This document shows, in pieces, positions 18,927 through 29,269 of a stretch of DNA of 64,000 nucleotides. The notes beneath the pieces are model-generated. The model did no database searches and had not been told where the DNA came from. It worked only from the letters and a program-made list of their open reading frames with translations. Source of the DNA: a bacterium (GTDB taxonomy: Bacteria; Bdellovibrionota; Bacteriovoracia; Bacteriovoracales; Bacteriovoracaceae); the NCBI GenBank assembly GCA_030425045.1, contig JAUHVL010000013.1:23734-87733 (forward strand). Reading direction: 5' to 3'. The translations under genes and the position numbers were made by a program. Numbering within the stretch: position 1 is the stretch's first letter; each line of letters opens with the position of its first letter.

Positions 18927-20987
18927 TTAAGATTTTGCAGAATCACCTTTGGCAAAAATTGAAGCAACAAAGTTCAGTGCATCAGTTGCACAAATTTCAC
19001 AGTACCCGAAGTTCTTAATAAGTCTCGACTTGACCACATCAATTTTTTCCTGAGTTTCCTTGTCGACAACTTTTGAAATAATTGTCGTTAACTTTATTGA
19101 ATCTTTTTGGTCTTCAAATAATTTTAACTCGAGTGCACGGTGAAGTCTTTCATTCATCTTATAGTCAAACTGCTTTCCTTCAATGGCCAGAGCACCGATA
19201 TAATTCATAATTTCTCTACGGAAATCATCTTTGCGAGATTCAGGAATATCAATTTTTTCTTCAATCGATCTCATGAAACGCTCATCTGCATCTTCTAGCT
19301 TATTAGAATATTTATTTCTAATTTTTTCTCTTTGAGTATAAGCTTTTACGTTATCAATATAATTACCACAGAGAGTTTGAATAGCATTCTCATCGACACT
19401 AATTGCCTTTTGAACGTCATTTTTTACAATGTCTTCATACTCTTGTCTGGCGGTAGTGAGTAGTTCTCTATAGTGATCAAGTTGTTCGGGCGAGTTAATA
19501 AGTGAGTGATGTTTTAACCCCGCTTCTAGTTCATTAAAAACCATAAAAGGGTTGAGGCAACCTACTTCATTATTTTTAACGAGAGCATTAGAAATTTTAT
19601 CTTGAATATAACGAGGAGAAATTCCTTCAAGACCTTCTCGAATGGCCTCTTTACGTAGTTCTTTTACATTGTCTTCATTATAGCCAGGTAGAGTTTTTCC
19701 ATTATAGAGCTTTAATTTTTGCATCAATGTAAGGTCAGCTTTTTTAGGTGGCTCTAATCTCGTAAGGACAGACCATAATGCAGCCATATCCATCGTATGA
19801 GGAGCAACATGCATATGAGGTATTTTCTCGGTGTTAAAATCTCTTTTATAAATTCTAACTTCGTTATCAAGTCTGGTTATATAAGGAACGTCGATTTTTA
19901 CCGTTCTATCCCTTAGCGCTTCCATAAATTCATTATTTTGAAGTTTTCTAAACTCAGGCTCATTCGTATGACCTAAAATCACTTCATCAATATCTGTTTG
20001 AGCAAACTTCTTAGGCTTAATCGATTGCTCTTGAGAGGCTCCTAGTAAGTCATAAAGAAAGGCAACATCAAGTTTTAACATCTCGATAAATTCAACAACA
20101 CCTCTATTGGCAATATTAAATTCACCATCGAAGTTAAAGGCCCTTGGGTCGGAGTCAGAACCATATTGAGCGATTTTTCGATAGTTGATATCACCCGTTA
20201 ACTCTGTCGAATCTTGGTTTTTCTCATCTTTCGGTTGGAACGTCCCAATTCCTATTCTATCTTTTTCAGAGAGAAGAAGTCTCTTTACTCTAATATGCTT
20301 AATAACCTGGTTCCAATCGCCATCATACTGTTGCATGAAGTGATTTAAAATATAGCGATCAGCAGGATTCACTTCCCCTTTGATCTTAATTTTATACTCA
20401 CCCATTTTACGGCCACGGTTTATTTCTTCTAAAAATTGTCCTCTCACCTCAGGTGGAATTAGCTTTAATGGCTCTTCATGCATTGGTGAGGGAAAAGTCT
20501 TTTGACCACCAAATAATTCGAGCTCAGTTTCACTCACCCATTCGTAGGTAAACATGGCACCTTCATCTGTACGAGAATAATGTTCTAAACCTTTTTTAAT
20601 AAGACGAGCGATCGATGACTTAGCCGAACCTACTGGTCCATGTAAAAGTAAAACTCTTTTTTCCGTTCCATAACCTGCGGCAGCTGATTTAAAAAAGTTA
20701 ACTAACTTCATTAAGTGAACATCAATTCCAAAAACGGCATCTTTACCACTACCTATCGGATCATCAAAGAAGTGATAGCGTGTAATATCTTTTTTATATT
20801 CTCTATAGTTTGAAGTCCCAAAGCCAAGAATCATATCGTGAACACGTTGAAAAGAATTTCGTGCAATACGAGGATCTTCAGCAACCATATTTACATAGTC
20901 TTGAAAACTTCCACTCCAATGAAGATGAGAAAAGTCCTTCGCTCTAAAGTTTTCTTCCATAAAATTTGAAATATCGATTGTGGCCAT
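18927..20987 (-). CDS. prkA: PrkA-type serine protein kinase/AAA ATPase
   Basis: First gene of the PrkA-YeaH-SpoVR set. The 686-residue protein has a PrkA AAA domain with Walker [13 protein letters not shown] near residue 107 and the family-specific stretches [34 protein letters not shown] and [15 protein letters not shown], followed by the C-terminal PrkA domain with [14 protein letters not shown]. Studies in Bacillus and enterobacteria report kinase or ATPase activity with roles in stress and stationary phase. The open frame extends 29 codons upstream, but the ATG at 20987 has an AGGGGGA ribosome binding site and gives the family-typical start. The upstream PP2C phosphatase gene is divergent. 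Confidence 0.95.
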   Translation of the reverse strand: MATIDISNFMEENFRAKDFSHLHWSGSFQDYVNMVAEDPRIARNSFQRVHDMILGFGTSNYREYKKDITRYHFFDDPIGSGKDAVFGIDVHLMKLVNFFKSAAAGYGTEKRVLLLHGPVGSAKSSIARLIKKGLEHYSRTDEGAMFTYEWVSETELELFGGQKTFPSPMHEEPLKLIPPEVRGQFLEEINRGRKMGEYKIKIKGEVNPADRYILNHFMQQYDGDWNQVIKHIRVKRLLLSEKDRIGIGTFQPKDEKNQDSTELTGDINYRKIAQYGSDSDPRAFNFDGEFNIANRGVVEFIEMLKLDVAFLYDLLGASQEQSIKPKKFAQTDIDEVILGHTNEPEFRKLQNNEFMEALRDRTVKIDVPYITRLDNEVRIYKRDFNTEKIPHMHVAPHTMDMAALWSVLTRLEPPKKADLTLMQKLKLYNGKTLPGYNEDNVKELRKEAIREGLEGISPRYIQDKISNALVKNNEVGCLNPFMVFNELEAGLKHHSLINSPEQLDHYRELLTTARQEYEDIVKNDVQKAISVDENAIQTLCGNYIDNVKAYTQREKIRNKYSNKLEDADERFMRSIEEKIDIPESRKDDFRREIMNYIGALAIEGKQFDYKMNERLHRALELKLFEDQKDSIKLTTIISKVVDKETQEKIDVVKSRLIKNFGYCEICATDALNFVASIFAKGDSAKS

Positions 20988-21162
20988 TAGTCCCCCTGAC
21001 TTTGTAATTGGAATTAAGCGCTCACCATGCGCATAAATATTATATCTTACCCGCACGTCTACCAAAAGACTCATTTCTCATAAATTTTCAAAACTTACTT
21101 CATTGACATCAATCACAATAATACTGACAATGAAAAAGTCTGCTTTATATTTAAGAGGATTA

Positions 21163-21909
21163 ATGGGACTGTTTTGCTCAGGTATAACTGATATTGGAAT
21201 GACTCGAAAGAGTAATCAGGATTCCATATACCTAAACCCAGATATACCTCTTTTTGTTGTCGCCGATGGAATGGGTGGCCACAACGGCGGTGATATCGCC
21301 TCTGCCCTGACGGTGAAGCATTTACCCAAATTCTTTTTAGAAAATATTTCAAAGTTCAAACCAGATGAGTTGCAAAGAAAAGCAATCTCCTACGTCAATA
21401 AAACGATCAAAAGACACGGAGAAGCAGATCCCAAACTCGTAGGAATGGGGACAACTGTCGTTTCTCTTTTTTTTAGCGGCGCACATCTTTATCTGGCCAA
21501 TATTGGTGACTCTCGAACTTATCTTGTAAATCGATCACAATTATTTCAATTGACTCGAGATCACTCCTTAGTACAAGAGAAACTTAATTTAGGACTTTAT
21601 AATAGAGAACAAGCTGCAGCAGACCCTCAAAAAAATGTTTTAGTACGTACTGTTGGTTTTGAAGATGAAGTAGAGGTCGATCTCTTTACTTACAAAGTTC
21701 AAAAAAATGATATCTTTATTAGCTGCTCCGATGGACTGCATAGTAAAGTTAGTGATCACGATATTCAATCAATTGTTAACACCATAATACCCGACCCTTC
21801 CAGTGTGATTCAAGAACAGGTTGACGCAGCTGTACGTTATTTAGTTGAGCTCGCCAATAAAAATGGCGGTAATGATAATATTTCCGTTATCATTGTCATC
21901 GCTCAATAG
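21163..21909 (+). CDS. PP2C-family serine/threonine protein phosphatase
   Basis: Metal-dependent protein phosphatase (PPM/PP2C, PrpC-like), about 248 residues. The motifs appear in order: SDIGxxRxxNxDS-like TDIGMTRKSNQDS, VVADGMGGHNGGDIAS, GMGTTVVS, ANIGDSRTYL, SCSDGLHSKVSD and GGNDNISVII; the aspartates of DG, SDG and DN would bind the two metal ions. Earlier in-frame ATGs exist, but ATG 21163 follows AAGAGGA and begins directly at the fold; the spacing of this site is short, so the start is uncertain. The gene is divergent from prkA and heads the M23 peptidase-secA run. Confidence 0.9.
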   Translation: MGLFCSGITDIGMTRKSNQDSIYLNPDIPLFVVADGMGGHNGGDIASALTVKHLPKFFLENISKFKPDELQRKAISYVNKTIKRHGEADPKLVGMGTTVVSLFFSGAHLYLANIGDSRTYLVNRSQLFQLTRDHSLVQEKLNLGLYNREQAAADPQKNVLVRTVGFEDEVEVDLFTYKVQKNDIFISCSDGLHSKVSDHDIQSIVNTIIPDPSSVIQEQVDAAVRYLVELANKNGGNDNISVIIVIAQ

Positions 21910-21923
21910 TATGATATTTAGCC

Positions 21924-23012
21924 ATGGATCGTTATTTTACTATTATGATAGTGCCGGAACGAGAAAAAGGTGTCCATTCAATTAGGATCCCTCATATCCT
22001 GTTTCGCGCGATAAGTTTTCTCATTGTTGCCAGTGTTTTTATACTTGGTATCTTTGCTTATGATTATTGGAAAATCTTAAGAGAGATTCACCGAAATAAA
22101 CACCTCACTATTGAAAACCGTCAACTCAAAGAGCAAATACAATTATTTCAAATGAAAATAAACTCCCTGAGTGACGACCTAGAGAGAGTTCATATTTTCG
22201 AAAAGAAACTTCGAATTATCACAGGTCTTGAAGACGTCGATATGACGAGACATTTAAAAGAGGAAGATAAAATTCCCGCTGAAGATGCTAAAGACGTAGA
22301 GCCCAGTCAATCTTTTTATAAACCTGTTCAAAACGAACTCTATAAAAACCTCGATGAGCTTAAAAACTTTTCTGATAATGAAAAGTATCTCGATTTAAAA
22401 AACTTATATGAACAAAAAATTGCTACACGCTTTGGCCTTCAGACGGGCTACAACTACACCAAAGAATGGAGTTTGCTCACAAAACAAAGTTTTGAATTAG
22501 CTTCCCAATTCGCTGAGTTTGATTACAAATTTTCTTTAATAAAAGACTATGTAAAAAGCCTTGAAGTGGGGATACACCATCTCGATAGTTTTTTACTCGA
22601 TAAAGATAGCTTTTTAAAATCAACTCCTTCCCTCTTACCGACAAAAGGTTGGATCACAAGTTATTATGGTCCAAGAATAAGTCCAACAGCAAAAAGATTA
22701 AGAATGCATGAGGGAATTGATATCGGAGCAAGACCTGGTACTCCCATTGTGGCCACTGCTGACGGACGTGTTGCCAACGCTGGAGTGAAGCCGGGATTTG
22801 GTTACTTTGTTCAAGTAGATCATGGATATGGAGTAGAAACTTTTTATGCCCACGCAAAAAAACTTTTTGCGAAAAGAGGACAAGTAGTTAAACGTGGTGA
22901 CCTTATAGCCGCCATTGGAAATACAGGACAATCAACAGGACCGCATTTACATTATGAAATAAGAGTCAATGGTACACCTGTAGACCCACTTTATTTTTTA
23001 TTAGATCGATAG
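21924..23012 (+). CDS. M23 family metallopeptidase with membrane anchor and coiled coil
   Basis: Predicted peptidoglycan endopeptidase or a degenerate divisome-regulator relative. The 362 residues comprise a short cytoplasmic start, one transmembrane helix (about residues 25-46), a coiled coil (about 55-100) and a C-terminal LytM domain. The zinc ligands are in HEGIDIG (H-x3-D) and HLHYEI (HxH), with the catalytic-site histidine in YAHAKKL; the site looks intact. The arrangement matches cell-envelope MepM/ NlpD-like proteins that trim or regulate septal peptidoglycan. It lies 14 bases after the PP2C gene and 27 bases before secA. Confidence 0.92.
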   Translation: MDRYFTIMIVPEREKGVHSIRIPHILFRAISFLIVASVFILGIFAYDYWKILREIHRNKHLTIENRQLKEQIQLFQMKINSLSDDLERVHIFEKKLRIITGLEDVDMTRHLKEEDKIPAEDAKDVEPSQSFYKPVQNELYKNLDELKNFSDNEKYLDLKNLYEQKIATRFGLQTGYNYTKEWSLLTKQSFELASQFAEFDYKFSLIKDYVKSLEVGIHHLDSFLLDKDSFLKSTPSLLPTKGWITSYYGPRISPTAKRLRMHEGIDIGARPGTPIVATADGRVANAGVKPGFGYFVQVDHGYGVETFYAHAKKLFAKRGQVVKRGDLIAAIGNTGQSTGPHLHYEIRVNGTPVDPLYFLLDR

Positions 23013-23039
23013 CTAGCGGAAGATCAGGAGTAGAATCGC

Positions 23040-25595
23040 ATGTTAAATTCACTAAAAGCGCTGTTTGGTACAAGAAACGATCGCGAATTAAAAAAGATGT
23101 TACCACTTGTTAAACAAGTTGGTGCCATGGAAGAGCAGATGAAAAAAATGAGTGATGAAGAACTCAAAGCTCAAACCGAAAAGTTTAGATCTCTCTTAAA
23201 AGATGGTGCCACACTTTCAGATATTGTTCCTGAAGCCTTTGCTACTGTTAGAGAAGCTTCACAACGTGTACTAGGCTTAAGACCTTACGATGTTCAGTTA
23301 ATGGGTGGCATGACTTTATTTGAGGGAAAGATTGCCGAGATGAAAACAGGTGAAGGTAAAACCCTGACTGCTGTTTTCCCTCTTTATTTGCACGGTATAA
23401 CAGGTAAAGGTGCTCACCTTGTAACAGTCAATGATTATCTCGCAAGTCGAGATGCTGAAGAAATGGGAGAGCTCTATAAATGGCTTGGCCTAACTGTTGG
23501 TTGTATTGTTGCCGATATGGATGATGAAGAGAGGCAGCAAGCCTATCAAGCAGACATCACTTATGGAACGAATAATGAATTTGCTTTTGATTACCTTAGG
23601 GACAATATGAAATTTGACCTCGAGGAATATGTTCAAAGAGGTCATAATTACTGTATCGTCGATGAGGTCGACTCTATTTTAATTGACGAGGCGAGAACTC
23701 CCCTTCTCATCTCTGGTCCCAGTGAAGGAAATACTGATCTCTATGCCGTTGCCAACAGAGTTATTCCAAAGCTAACTAAAGAAACTCATTTTACTGTGGA
23801 TGAAAAATCATCGACGGCCATTTTTACAGATGACGGGATTACCAAAGTTCAAGAAATCTTAAATATCGAAAATTTATTTGACCTTCAACATAACGAACTT
23901 CTTCACCACTTAAACCAATCTCTTAAAGCACATAACCTTTTCAAAAGAGATGTGAACTACGTCGTTAAAGAAGAGAGAGTTATAATCGTCGATGAGTTCA
24001 CTGGCCGATTGAAGGATGGCTCACGATGGAGTGATGGTCTTCACCAAGCAGTGGAAGCAAAAGAAGGCGTTCCTATAAAATCAGAAAATCAAACACTCGC
24101 CTCTATTACTTTTCAAAACTACTTTAAAATGTACGATAGCTTAGCTGGTATGACTGGTACAGCGGCCACAGAAGCAGAAGAATTTCGACAAATCTACAAG
24201 TTAGATGTAACGGTCATTCCAACTAATGTACCTATTGCAAGGGTTGATGATCCCGATGTTATTTACAAATCAAAAGCTGCCAAAATAAAAGCAGCCACGG
24301 CATTAATCAAAGAATTACATGAAAAAGGACAACCCGTTCTCGTTGGTACAAGTTCAATTGAAAGTTCTGAAGATTTTCACAATGCTCTTACCAATGCAAA
24401 AATTCCTCACGAAGTTTTAAACGCTAAACAACACGACCGAGAGGCACAGATTATTGCAAACGCTGGCCACAAAGGTTCCGTGACCATTGCCACCAATATG
24501 GCCGGTCGGGGTACCGATATTAAACTCACTCCTGAAACAAAAGAGTTGGGTGGGCTTTATATTGTTGGTACTGAAAGAAACGAAGCGAGACGAATTGATA
24601 ATCAGCTGAGAGGTCGATCTGGACGACAAGGTGATCCAGGCCATTCTAAATTTTACTTAAGTCTTGAAGATGATTTGATGAGAATTTTTGGATCTGATCG
24701 AATTAAAGGAATCATGGGGACATTAGGTATGGAAGAAGACGAGCCTATTGAGCATCGAATGATCACCAATGCCATTGCCAAAGCACAAAAGAAAGTTGAA
24801 GGACATAACTTTGAAATAAGAAAACACCTTCTCGAATATGATAACGTGATGAATGATCAAAGAAAAGTCATCTATCGTATTAGAAAAGATATTCTCTCTG
24901 ATAAAGGAAACAGAGAGTTCGTTGATGAGATCATTGAAGATGTAGCAGGTATGTTAGTCGAAAACTATCGGCCACAAAAAAAGGTTCCTCTTGAAAACTG
25001 GTCTTGGGATGAAATGAAAACTGGTTTTAATAATACCTTTTATAGTTCTCACGATGTCAGTTTTGAAGATTGTGTTAAAAATGGAGGAGCTGAGCCTGAA
25101 GTTTATCTAGCAGAGACAGCAAAAAATATTTTAAAAGAGAAATTCCAACCATATGATGACGAGCAGGTTAAACTTGCGACTAGAGAAATTCTCCTCTCAA
25201 CATTCGATAAGTTTTGGAAAAACCATCTTCAAGCAATGGACCACGTAAAAGAAGGGATTAATCTTAAGGCCTACGCTCAAAAAGATCCTCTTACTGAATA
25301 TAAAAGAGAGGGATTCAACCTTTTTGAACAGATGAGAATCGATGTAAAAAAAGCCTTAGTTGATAACTTTTTCAATGTTAAACTTTATTCTAAAGAAGAG
25401 ATAGAAGAATTAAGAAGACAACACGAAGAAGAGCTACAAAGACAACTAGAGGCTCATAAAAGAGCTCAAGAAGAAGCGGAAAGACAGGAAGCTCTAAGAA
25501 AGCAACCTGTAAGAAGATCGACAAATAAAGTTGGTAGAAACGATCCTTGCCCTTGTGGAAGTGGTAAGAAGTTTAAACAGTGTCATGGGGCTTAA
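23040..25595 (+). CDS. secA: Preprotein translocase ATPase SecA
   Basis: Motor of the Sec export pathway; uses ATP to push unfolded proteins through SecYEG. The 851 residues show nucleotide-binding domain 1 with Walker A MKTGEGKT near residue 103, Walker [21 protein letters not shown], the preprotein crosslinking region, NBD2 with [12 protein letters not shown] and [17 protein letters not shown], and the scaffold/wing domains. The C-terminus has a charged linker followed by the zinc-binding SEC-C motif [17 protein letters not shown], which in other bacteria contacts SecB or ribosomes. The gene following begins within its last codon. Confidence 0.98.
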   Translation: MLNSLKALFGTRNDRELKKMLPLVKQVGAMEEQMKKMSDEELKAQTEKFRSLLKDGATLSDIVPEAFATVREASQRVLGLRPYDVQLMGGMTLFEGKIAEMKTGEGKTLTAVFPLYLHGITGKGAHLVTVNDYLASRDAEEMGELYKWLGLTVGCIVADMDDEERQQAYQADITYGTNNEFAFDYLRDNMKFDLEEYVQRGHNYCIVDEVDSILIDEARTPLLISGPSEGNTDLYAVANRVIPKLTKETHFTVDEKSSTAIFTDDGITKVQEILNIENLFDLQHNELLHHLNQSLKAHNLFKRDVNYVVKEERVIIVDEFTGRLKDGSRWSDGLHQAVEAKEGVPIKSENQTLASITFQNYFKMYDSLAGMTGTAATEAEEFRQIYKLDVTVIPTNVPIARVDDPDVIYKSKAAKIKAATALIKELHEKGQPVLVGTSSIESSEDFHNALTNAKIPHEVLNAKQHDREAQIIANAGHKGSVTIATNMAGRGTDIKLTPETKELGGLYIVGTERNEARRIDNQLRGRSGRQGDPGHSKFYLSLEDDLMRIFGSDRIKGIMGTLGMEEDEPIEHRMITNAIAKAQKKVEGHNFEIRKHLLEYDNVMNDQRKVIYRIRKDILSDKGNREFVDEIIEDVAGMLVENYRPQKKVPLENWSWDEMKTGFNNTFYSSHDVSFEDCVKNGGAEPEVYLAETAKNILKEKFQPYDDEQVKLATREILLSTFDKFWKNHLQAMDHVKEGINLKAYAQKDPLTEYKREGFNLFEQMRIDVKKALVDNFFNVKLYSKEEIEELRRQHEEELQRQLEAHKRAQEEAERQEALRKQPVRRSTNKVGRNDPCPCGSGKKFKQCHGA

Positions 25596-27010
25596 TGGGC
25601 GACGAAAAAAACGACCTTACAAGAATTGAAGACCTCTCAGAATACCTCCATCCTGATGATCCGGAAGCTGAAGCTGTTTTAAATAACGCTTCTTTTTCTG
25701 AAGAAAATAATCAAGAAGATTCAAGTGAAACATTTTTAGATGAAGATGAGTCAGACGTTCTTTTAGAAGACGAGCTCGAAGAGGATAATGAGCTTTCTTT
25801 TGCAGAAACGGAAAATGAAGATGTTTTCAATGAAACTCCAGATTTAAATAGTGATGAGCTACTTGAAGAGGAAGAGGAGCTTGAGGATGAACCAGACTTT
25901 TCATTATCCCAAGATAGTGAAAACGAAGAGTTTGAATCTGAAGCAATAGATCTCGATGAAGACATCCAATTTGATCAAGATGTGACAGAATTAAGTGACT
26001 TGAGCGCTGATGAAGAAGCTACGACTTTTAGCGAGCCCGAAGATATCTCAGAAGAACTTAACTTCGATATCCCCGAAGGACCCAATGAGGAGCAAATTGA
26101 ACAGCAAAATGATGAGGTTTCTCTTGTAGCGGATGAATCTGGAGAACTTTCTTTTGGTGGAGTTGAAAAAGAGTCTGATCCAAACGATATAATTGAACCA
26201 CTTAATGTAACATCACCCCCAATGGTGGAATCAGAAGTCATTAAAGACGATGAGCCAATAAAAAGTACAGAAGAAATGGCGAATACAGGGCCATACCAAT
26301 ACAAAGAGAGAGAAAACTTTCAAGAAATTCGTAACTTTGGAAACAATCTAAGTTATGGCATTATTTCAACACAAGCAAATCCTCCCTTTAGTATATTGAT
26401 TGAAAACATCACATCGAGAAGAGATGGAGAATACTTTATTTCTGTCCTTAAAGAGCACGGCCTCGTCAATGAATCTAATGAACAAGATTTTTTAACATCT
26501 CTTGAATATGGCAGACTTCTTATCAGTCAAATTAGTGAGTATAGCGCAATTTATCTTGCTCATAAATTTAGGGCCTATCCTGTAAGCTTAAAAATGGGAC
26601 TCGCCGATGATATTCATTCATCAATTAATTATGATGATGAAGGGCAAGGTAAAGTTTCTTTCCAAAATATTAATCAAAATATTTACCAAGAGAAAAATTT
26701 AGAGCAAGGTCCCGAATCCCATATTGTACTCAGTACCTCATTATCCCTAGAAAGTTATTTTGTTGAAGAGTATCTTGATATTCTGACGGTAGAAAAAATA
26801 ATTTCTGAGGATGAATTTCTTAACGAGCAAGAAAATATTGTTCAGTCAGAGTATTACCAACCGATGATGGACCGGCTCAAGAACAAAGCTCGAAATATTG
26901 GGGCGAATGGTGTTGTCGGTATTGACTTTCAACACTCATATTTAGAGAACAGGGCCTCTTACAAGATTCTCTGTACAGGTAATGCTGTCTTTCTCAAACA
27001 AAAGGTATGA
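25595..27010 (+). CDS. Very acidic protein with C-terminal YbjQ-like heavy-metal-binding-type domain
   Basis: Not recognised as a named protein. The 471 residues start with about 200 residues dominated by glutamate, aspartate and serine, predicted to be disordered. The C-terminal part is folded: a segment starting YGIISTQANPPFSILIENI and another ending LKNKARNIGANGVVGIDFQ resemble the YbjQ/UPF0145 family, in which the LGANAVVGI strand is the hallmark. A longer frame starts inside secA, but ATG 25595 shares its A with the secA stop (TAATG), implying translational coupling. The function is unknown. Confidence 0.6.
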   Translation: MGDEKNDLTRIEDLSEYLHPDDPEAEAVLNNASFSEENNQEDSSETFLDEDESDVLLEDELEEDNELSFAETENEDVFNETPDLNSDELLEEEEELEDEPDFSLSQDSENEEFESEAIDLDEDIQFDQDVTELSDLSADEEATTFSEPEDISEELNFDIPEGPNEEQIEQQNDEVSLVADESGELSFGGVEKESDPNDIIEPLNVTSPPMVESEVIKDDEPIKSTEEMANTGPYQYKERENFQEIRNFGNNLSYGIISTQANPPFSILIENITSRRDGEYFISVLKEHGLVNESNEQDFLTSLEYGRLLISQISEYSAIYLAHKFRAYPVSLKMGLADDIHSSINYDDEGQGKVSFQNINQNIYQEKNLEQGPESHIVLSTSLSLESYFVEEYLDILTVEKIISEDEFLNEQENIVQSEYYQPMMDRLKNKARNIGANGVVGIDFQHSYLENRASYKILCTGNAVFLKQKV

Positions 27011-28218
27011 TGAAAAATAATAATGACTCTCATTGGTCTGTAATTATCGTCGGAGGCGGCATTGTCGGTGCCGGTATTTTCAGAGATCTCTCTAAACATG
27101 GAGTGAAAACACTTCTCATTGATAAAAATAAAATTTCATCACAAACGAGTAAATCTAGCTCTAAAATGCTTCATGGGGGAATTCGCTACTTAGAAAACTT
27201 TGACCTCGGTCTTGTAAAAGAAGCATTAACTGAAAGAAATCTTTGGTTAAAAATTACTCCTCACCTTTGTTATAAAGAGAATTTTCTCATTCCTGTATAC
27301 TCAAATAGTAATCGCCCGCTTTGGATGATACTTGTAGGAATCGGAATCTACCACTACCTCTCAGGGCAAATAAGTAAACTTTTAAGTTTTAAAAGTAGAA
27401 GTGAGTTAAAAAAATCTTTTCCAGAACTAAGAACATCAGACTTAAGAGGTGCTGGACTTTATGAAGATGCTGTTGTCGATGATGAGCAGCTAACCATCGA
27501 GGTGGTAGAAGATGCACTTCATAATAAAAGTTGTGATGTCCTTGAAAATCATGCACTCAAAAGTCTTGTTAAAAAAGGTGATCGTTATTTCCTAACTGTT
27601 TATAGTGGTGAGCAAAAGTTGGAACTTAGTTGTGACGAACTTGTTTTTGCGACAGGACCTTTTACCGATTATTTATTACAAAATCTCAACTGCTTTCCTT
27701 GGACATCTAAACTACTTCTTTCTAAAGGAAGTCATATTTGGATAGATAAAAAATCTTTAACATTACCTAACCCCGTTGTTCTCACGCCTAATGATGGAAG
27801 AGTTATTTTTGTCATACCTTATCCCGACAAAATTTTAGTTGGAACAACTGAGGTGAAACTAGATGGTCCTCCAAAAGAGATCAAACCGAGTGAAGAAGAA
27901 ATTGATTATCTCATCTCAAACCTTAATGAGTTTTTTTCAAACACAACGATAACCAGAGATCAATTAATTGGCTCTTATGCTGGAATTAGACCTCTCGTTA
28001 AAGAAGGCTCTTCTGATTTAGGTAATACAAGTAGAGAGCATCATATTTACCAACCAGATCGAAATGTTTATGTCATTCTCGGTGGTAAGTATACGACGTT
28101 TCGAGTGATGGCCTCAGATGTAGCGTCAAAAATTATTAGGAAAATGAAGAGGCCTTATATGCCACATTTATCGATGGAGCCTTTTAAAAGCGAAAAGAAA
28201 GACCCAGAAGTGCTCTAG
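27007..28218 (+). CDS. GlpD-like FAD-dependent glycerol-3-phosphate oxidoreductase, short form
   Basis: Predicted flavin-dependent oxidase or dehydrogenase of the glycerol-3-phosphate dehydrogenase family. The FAD-binding Rossmann motif GGGIVGAGIFRDLSKHG starts at about residue 14, followed by the GlpD signatures SSKMLHGGIRYLENFD, DDEQLTIEVVEDAL, FATGPFTD and, near the end, GGKYTTFRVMASDVA. At 403 residues it is about 100 shorter than typical GlpD and seems to lack the C-terminal helical DAO_C domain. It overlaps the previous gene by ATGA. The respiratory role is inferred from the family. Confidence 0.8.
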   Translation: MMKNNNDSHWSVIIVGGGIVGAGIFRDLSKHGVKTLLIDKNKISSQTSKSSSKMLHGGIRYLENFDLGLVKEALTERNLWLKITPHLCYKENFLIPVYSNSNRPLWMILVGIGIYHYLSGQISKLLSFKSRSELKKSFPELRTSDLRGAGLYEDAVVDDEQLTIEVVEDALHNKSCDVLENHALKSLVKKGDRYFLTVYSGEQKLELSCDELVFATGPFTDYLLQNLNCFPWTSKLLLSKGSHIWIDKKSLTLPNPVVLTPNDGRVIFVIPYPDKILVGTTEVKLDGPPKEIKPSEEEIDYLISNLNEFFSNTTITRDQLIGSYAGIRPLVKEGSSDLGNTSREHHIYQPDRNVYVILGGKYTTFRVMASDVASKIIRKMKRPYMPHLSMEPFKSEKKDPEVL

Positions 28219-29254
28219 GGCCGCTAACCTTTTTCGTATACTCATCTCCGGTATCATCAAACTTATACTTTTCACTTCTCACGTAATAATCAATGACACC
28301 TCTAAAGCCAATTCCGTTATTCAGGTAATATTTAGCACCAAGGCCTATCTGGAAAAAGGTATTTGAGCCTTCGATTGTATTTGTAGAAGAACTTGATGAT
28401 GAAATTCCTTCAGTGGTATCTTCAACTGAACCGACACCAGCTCCGATTTGTCCAAAGTAAACCATTTGATGAGTTCTAGGGTTTTCATTAAAGTGAAAAT
28501 TAAAAGCACCACCATATTCAAATACGCCAATAGTGATAGAAGTATTAGCAATAGATGTAACTTTTGCAACGTCTCTATGAATAAAGGCACTGAAGGAAAC
28601 GCTTCTAAAAAATCCTGTCGATTCGGTGAAATACTTTTCAAATCCTAAAGTTGCATTAATATTTGAATCACCACTTGTATAAGAGCCTGAAGCATTCTGA
28701 TCAACAGTTGAGCTCAAACTACTGAAGTGTAAGAGGCCAAAAATTTCAAGAGATCGATAATCAAGAAAAGACCTTTCCATGTCATAATCCATCATGGTCC
28801 CCTCTTTAAAATCTTTCAAATCAACTCTTTCATTTTTCGATAAGTCATCCATCTCCGTTTCATTGACAATATTGCCTTCAGCTTGGACCACTTCAACACC
28901 TTGGGGAACAAAGTCTGGCCTTAATGCTTTTGAGGCATCCTCTGTTACTTTTACAGGTTTCGAAATTTTTATATTCACAACTTTATTAGTAAAAACTTTT
29001 GTACCATCTACAATTCTGTATAGTGACCAAATTGTTCTGGTTGGTGATGCTTTGACAACAGTTCCTCTTGCAATTACTCCTGTCGTTATAAAAAACTTAG
29101 CATGATCTCCAGCAACCAAACCATCCTCTAGCCCTCGATTAAGAAGAACCGTTTTTCTTGACTCGGAAACTTTTAAAAATCGAGCTGTTAACTTTTCATC
29201 GATTTCGAGTGCTTGAAGAGAAGACATAAGAAAAATAAATAAAATCAATCTCAT
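28184..29254 (-). CDS. Outer-membrane beta-barrel protein, paralogue of the neighbouring gene
   Basis: Not recognised as a named family. The 356 residues begin with a signal peptide (cut after about residue 15). An N-terminal domain of about 70 residues contains SRKTVLLNRGLEDGLVAGDHAKFF and GTVVKASPTRTIWSLYRI. After a linker comes a barrel-like half with alternating strands (FRSVSFSAFIHRD, GGAFNFHFNE, VYFGQIGAGVG, FQIGLGAKYYLNNGIGF) ending in LLGLSFRF, with the aromatic terminal residue expected of outer-membrane proteins. The neighbouring upstream gene has the same two-part layout. It overlaps the glpD-like gene tail to tail by 35 bases. Confidence 0.7.
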   Translation of the reverse strand: MRLILFIFLMSSLQALEIDEKLTARFLKVSESRKTVLLNRGLEDGLVAGDHAKFFITTGVIARGTVVKASPTRTIWSLYRIVDGTKVFTNKVVNIKISKPVKVTEDASKALRPDFVPQGVEVVQAEGNIVNETEMDDLSKNERVDLKDFKEGTMMDYDMERSFLDYRSLEIFGLLHFSSLSSTVDQNASGSYTSGDSNINATLGFEKYFTESTGFFRSVSFSAFIHRDVAKVTSIANTSITIGVFEYGGAFNFHFNENPRTHQMVYFGQIGAGVGSVEDTTEGISSSSSSTNTIEGSNTFFQIGLGAKYYLNNGIGFRGVIDYYVRSEKYKFDDTGDEYTKKVSGPRALLGLSFRF

Positions 29255-29269
29255 AAACTATTTCCAAAC

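Noticed and set aside
25711..26304. Serine-rich open frames on the minus strand
   Set aside because: They are the antisense of the acidic Glu/Asp-rich region of the plus-strand gene; GAA/GAT codons read as TTC/ATC and TCx from the other strand.
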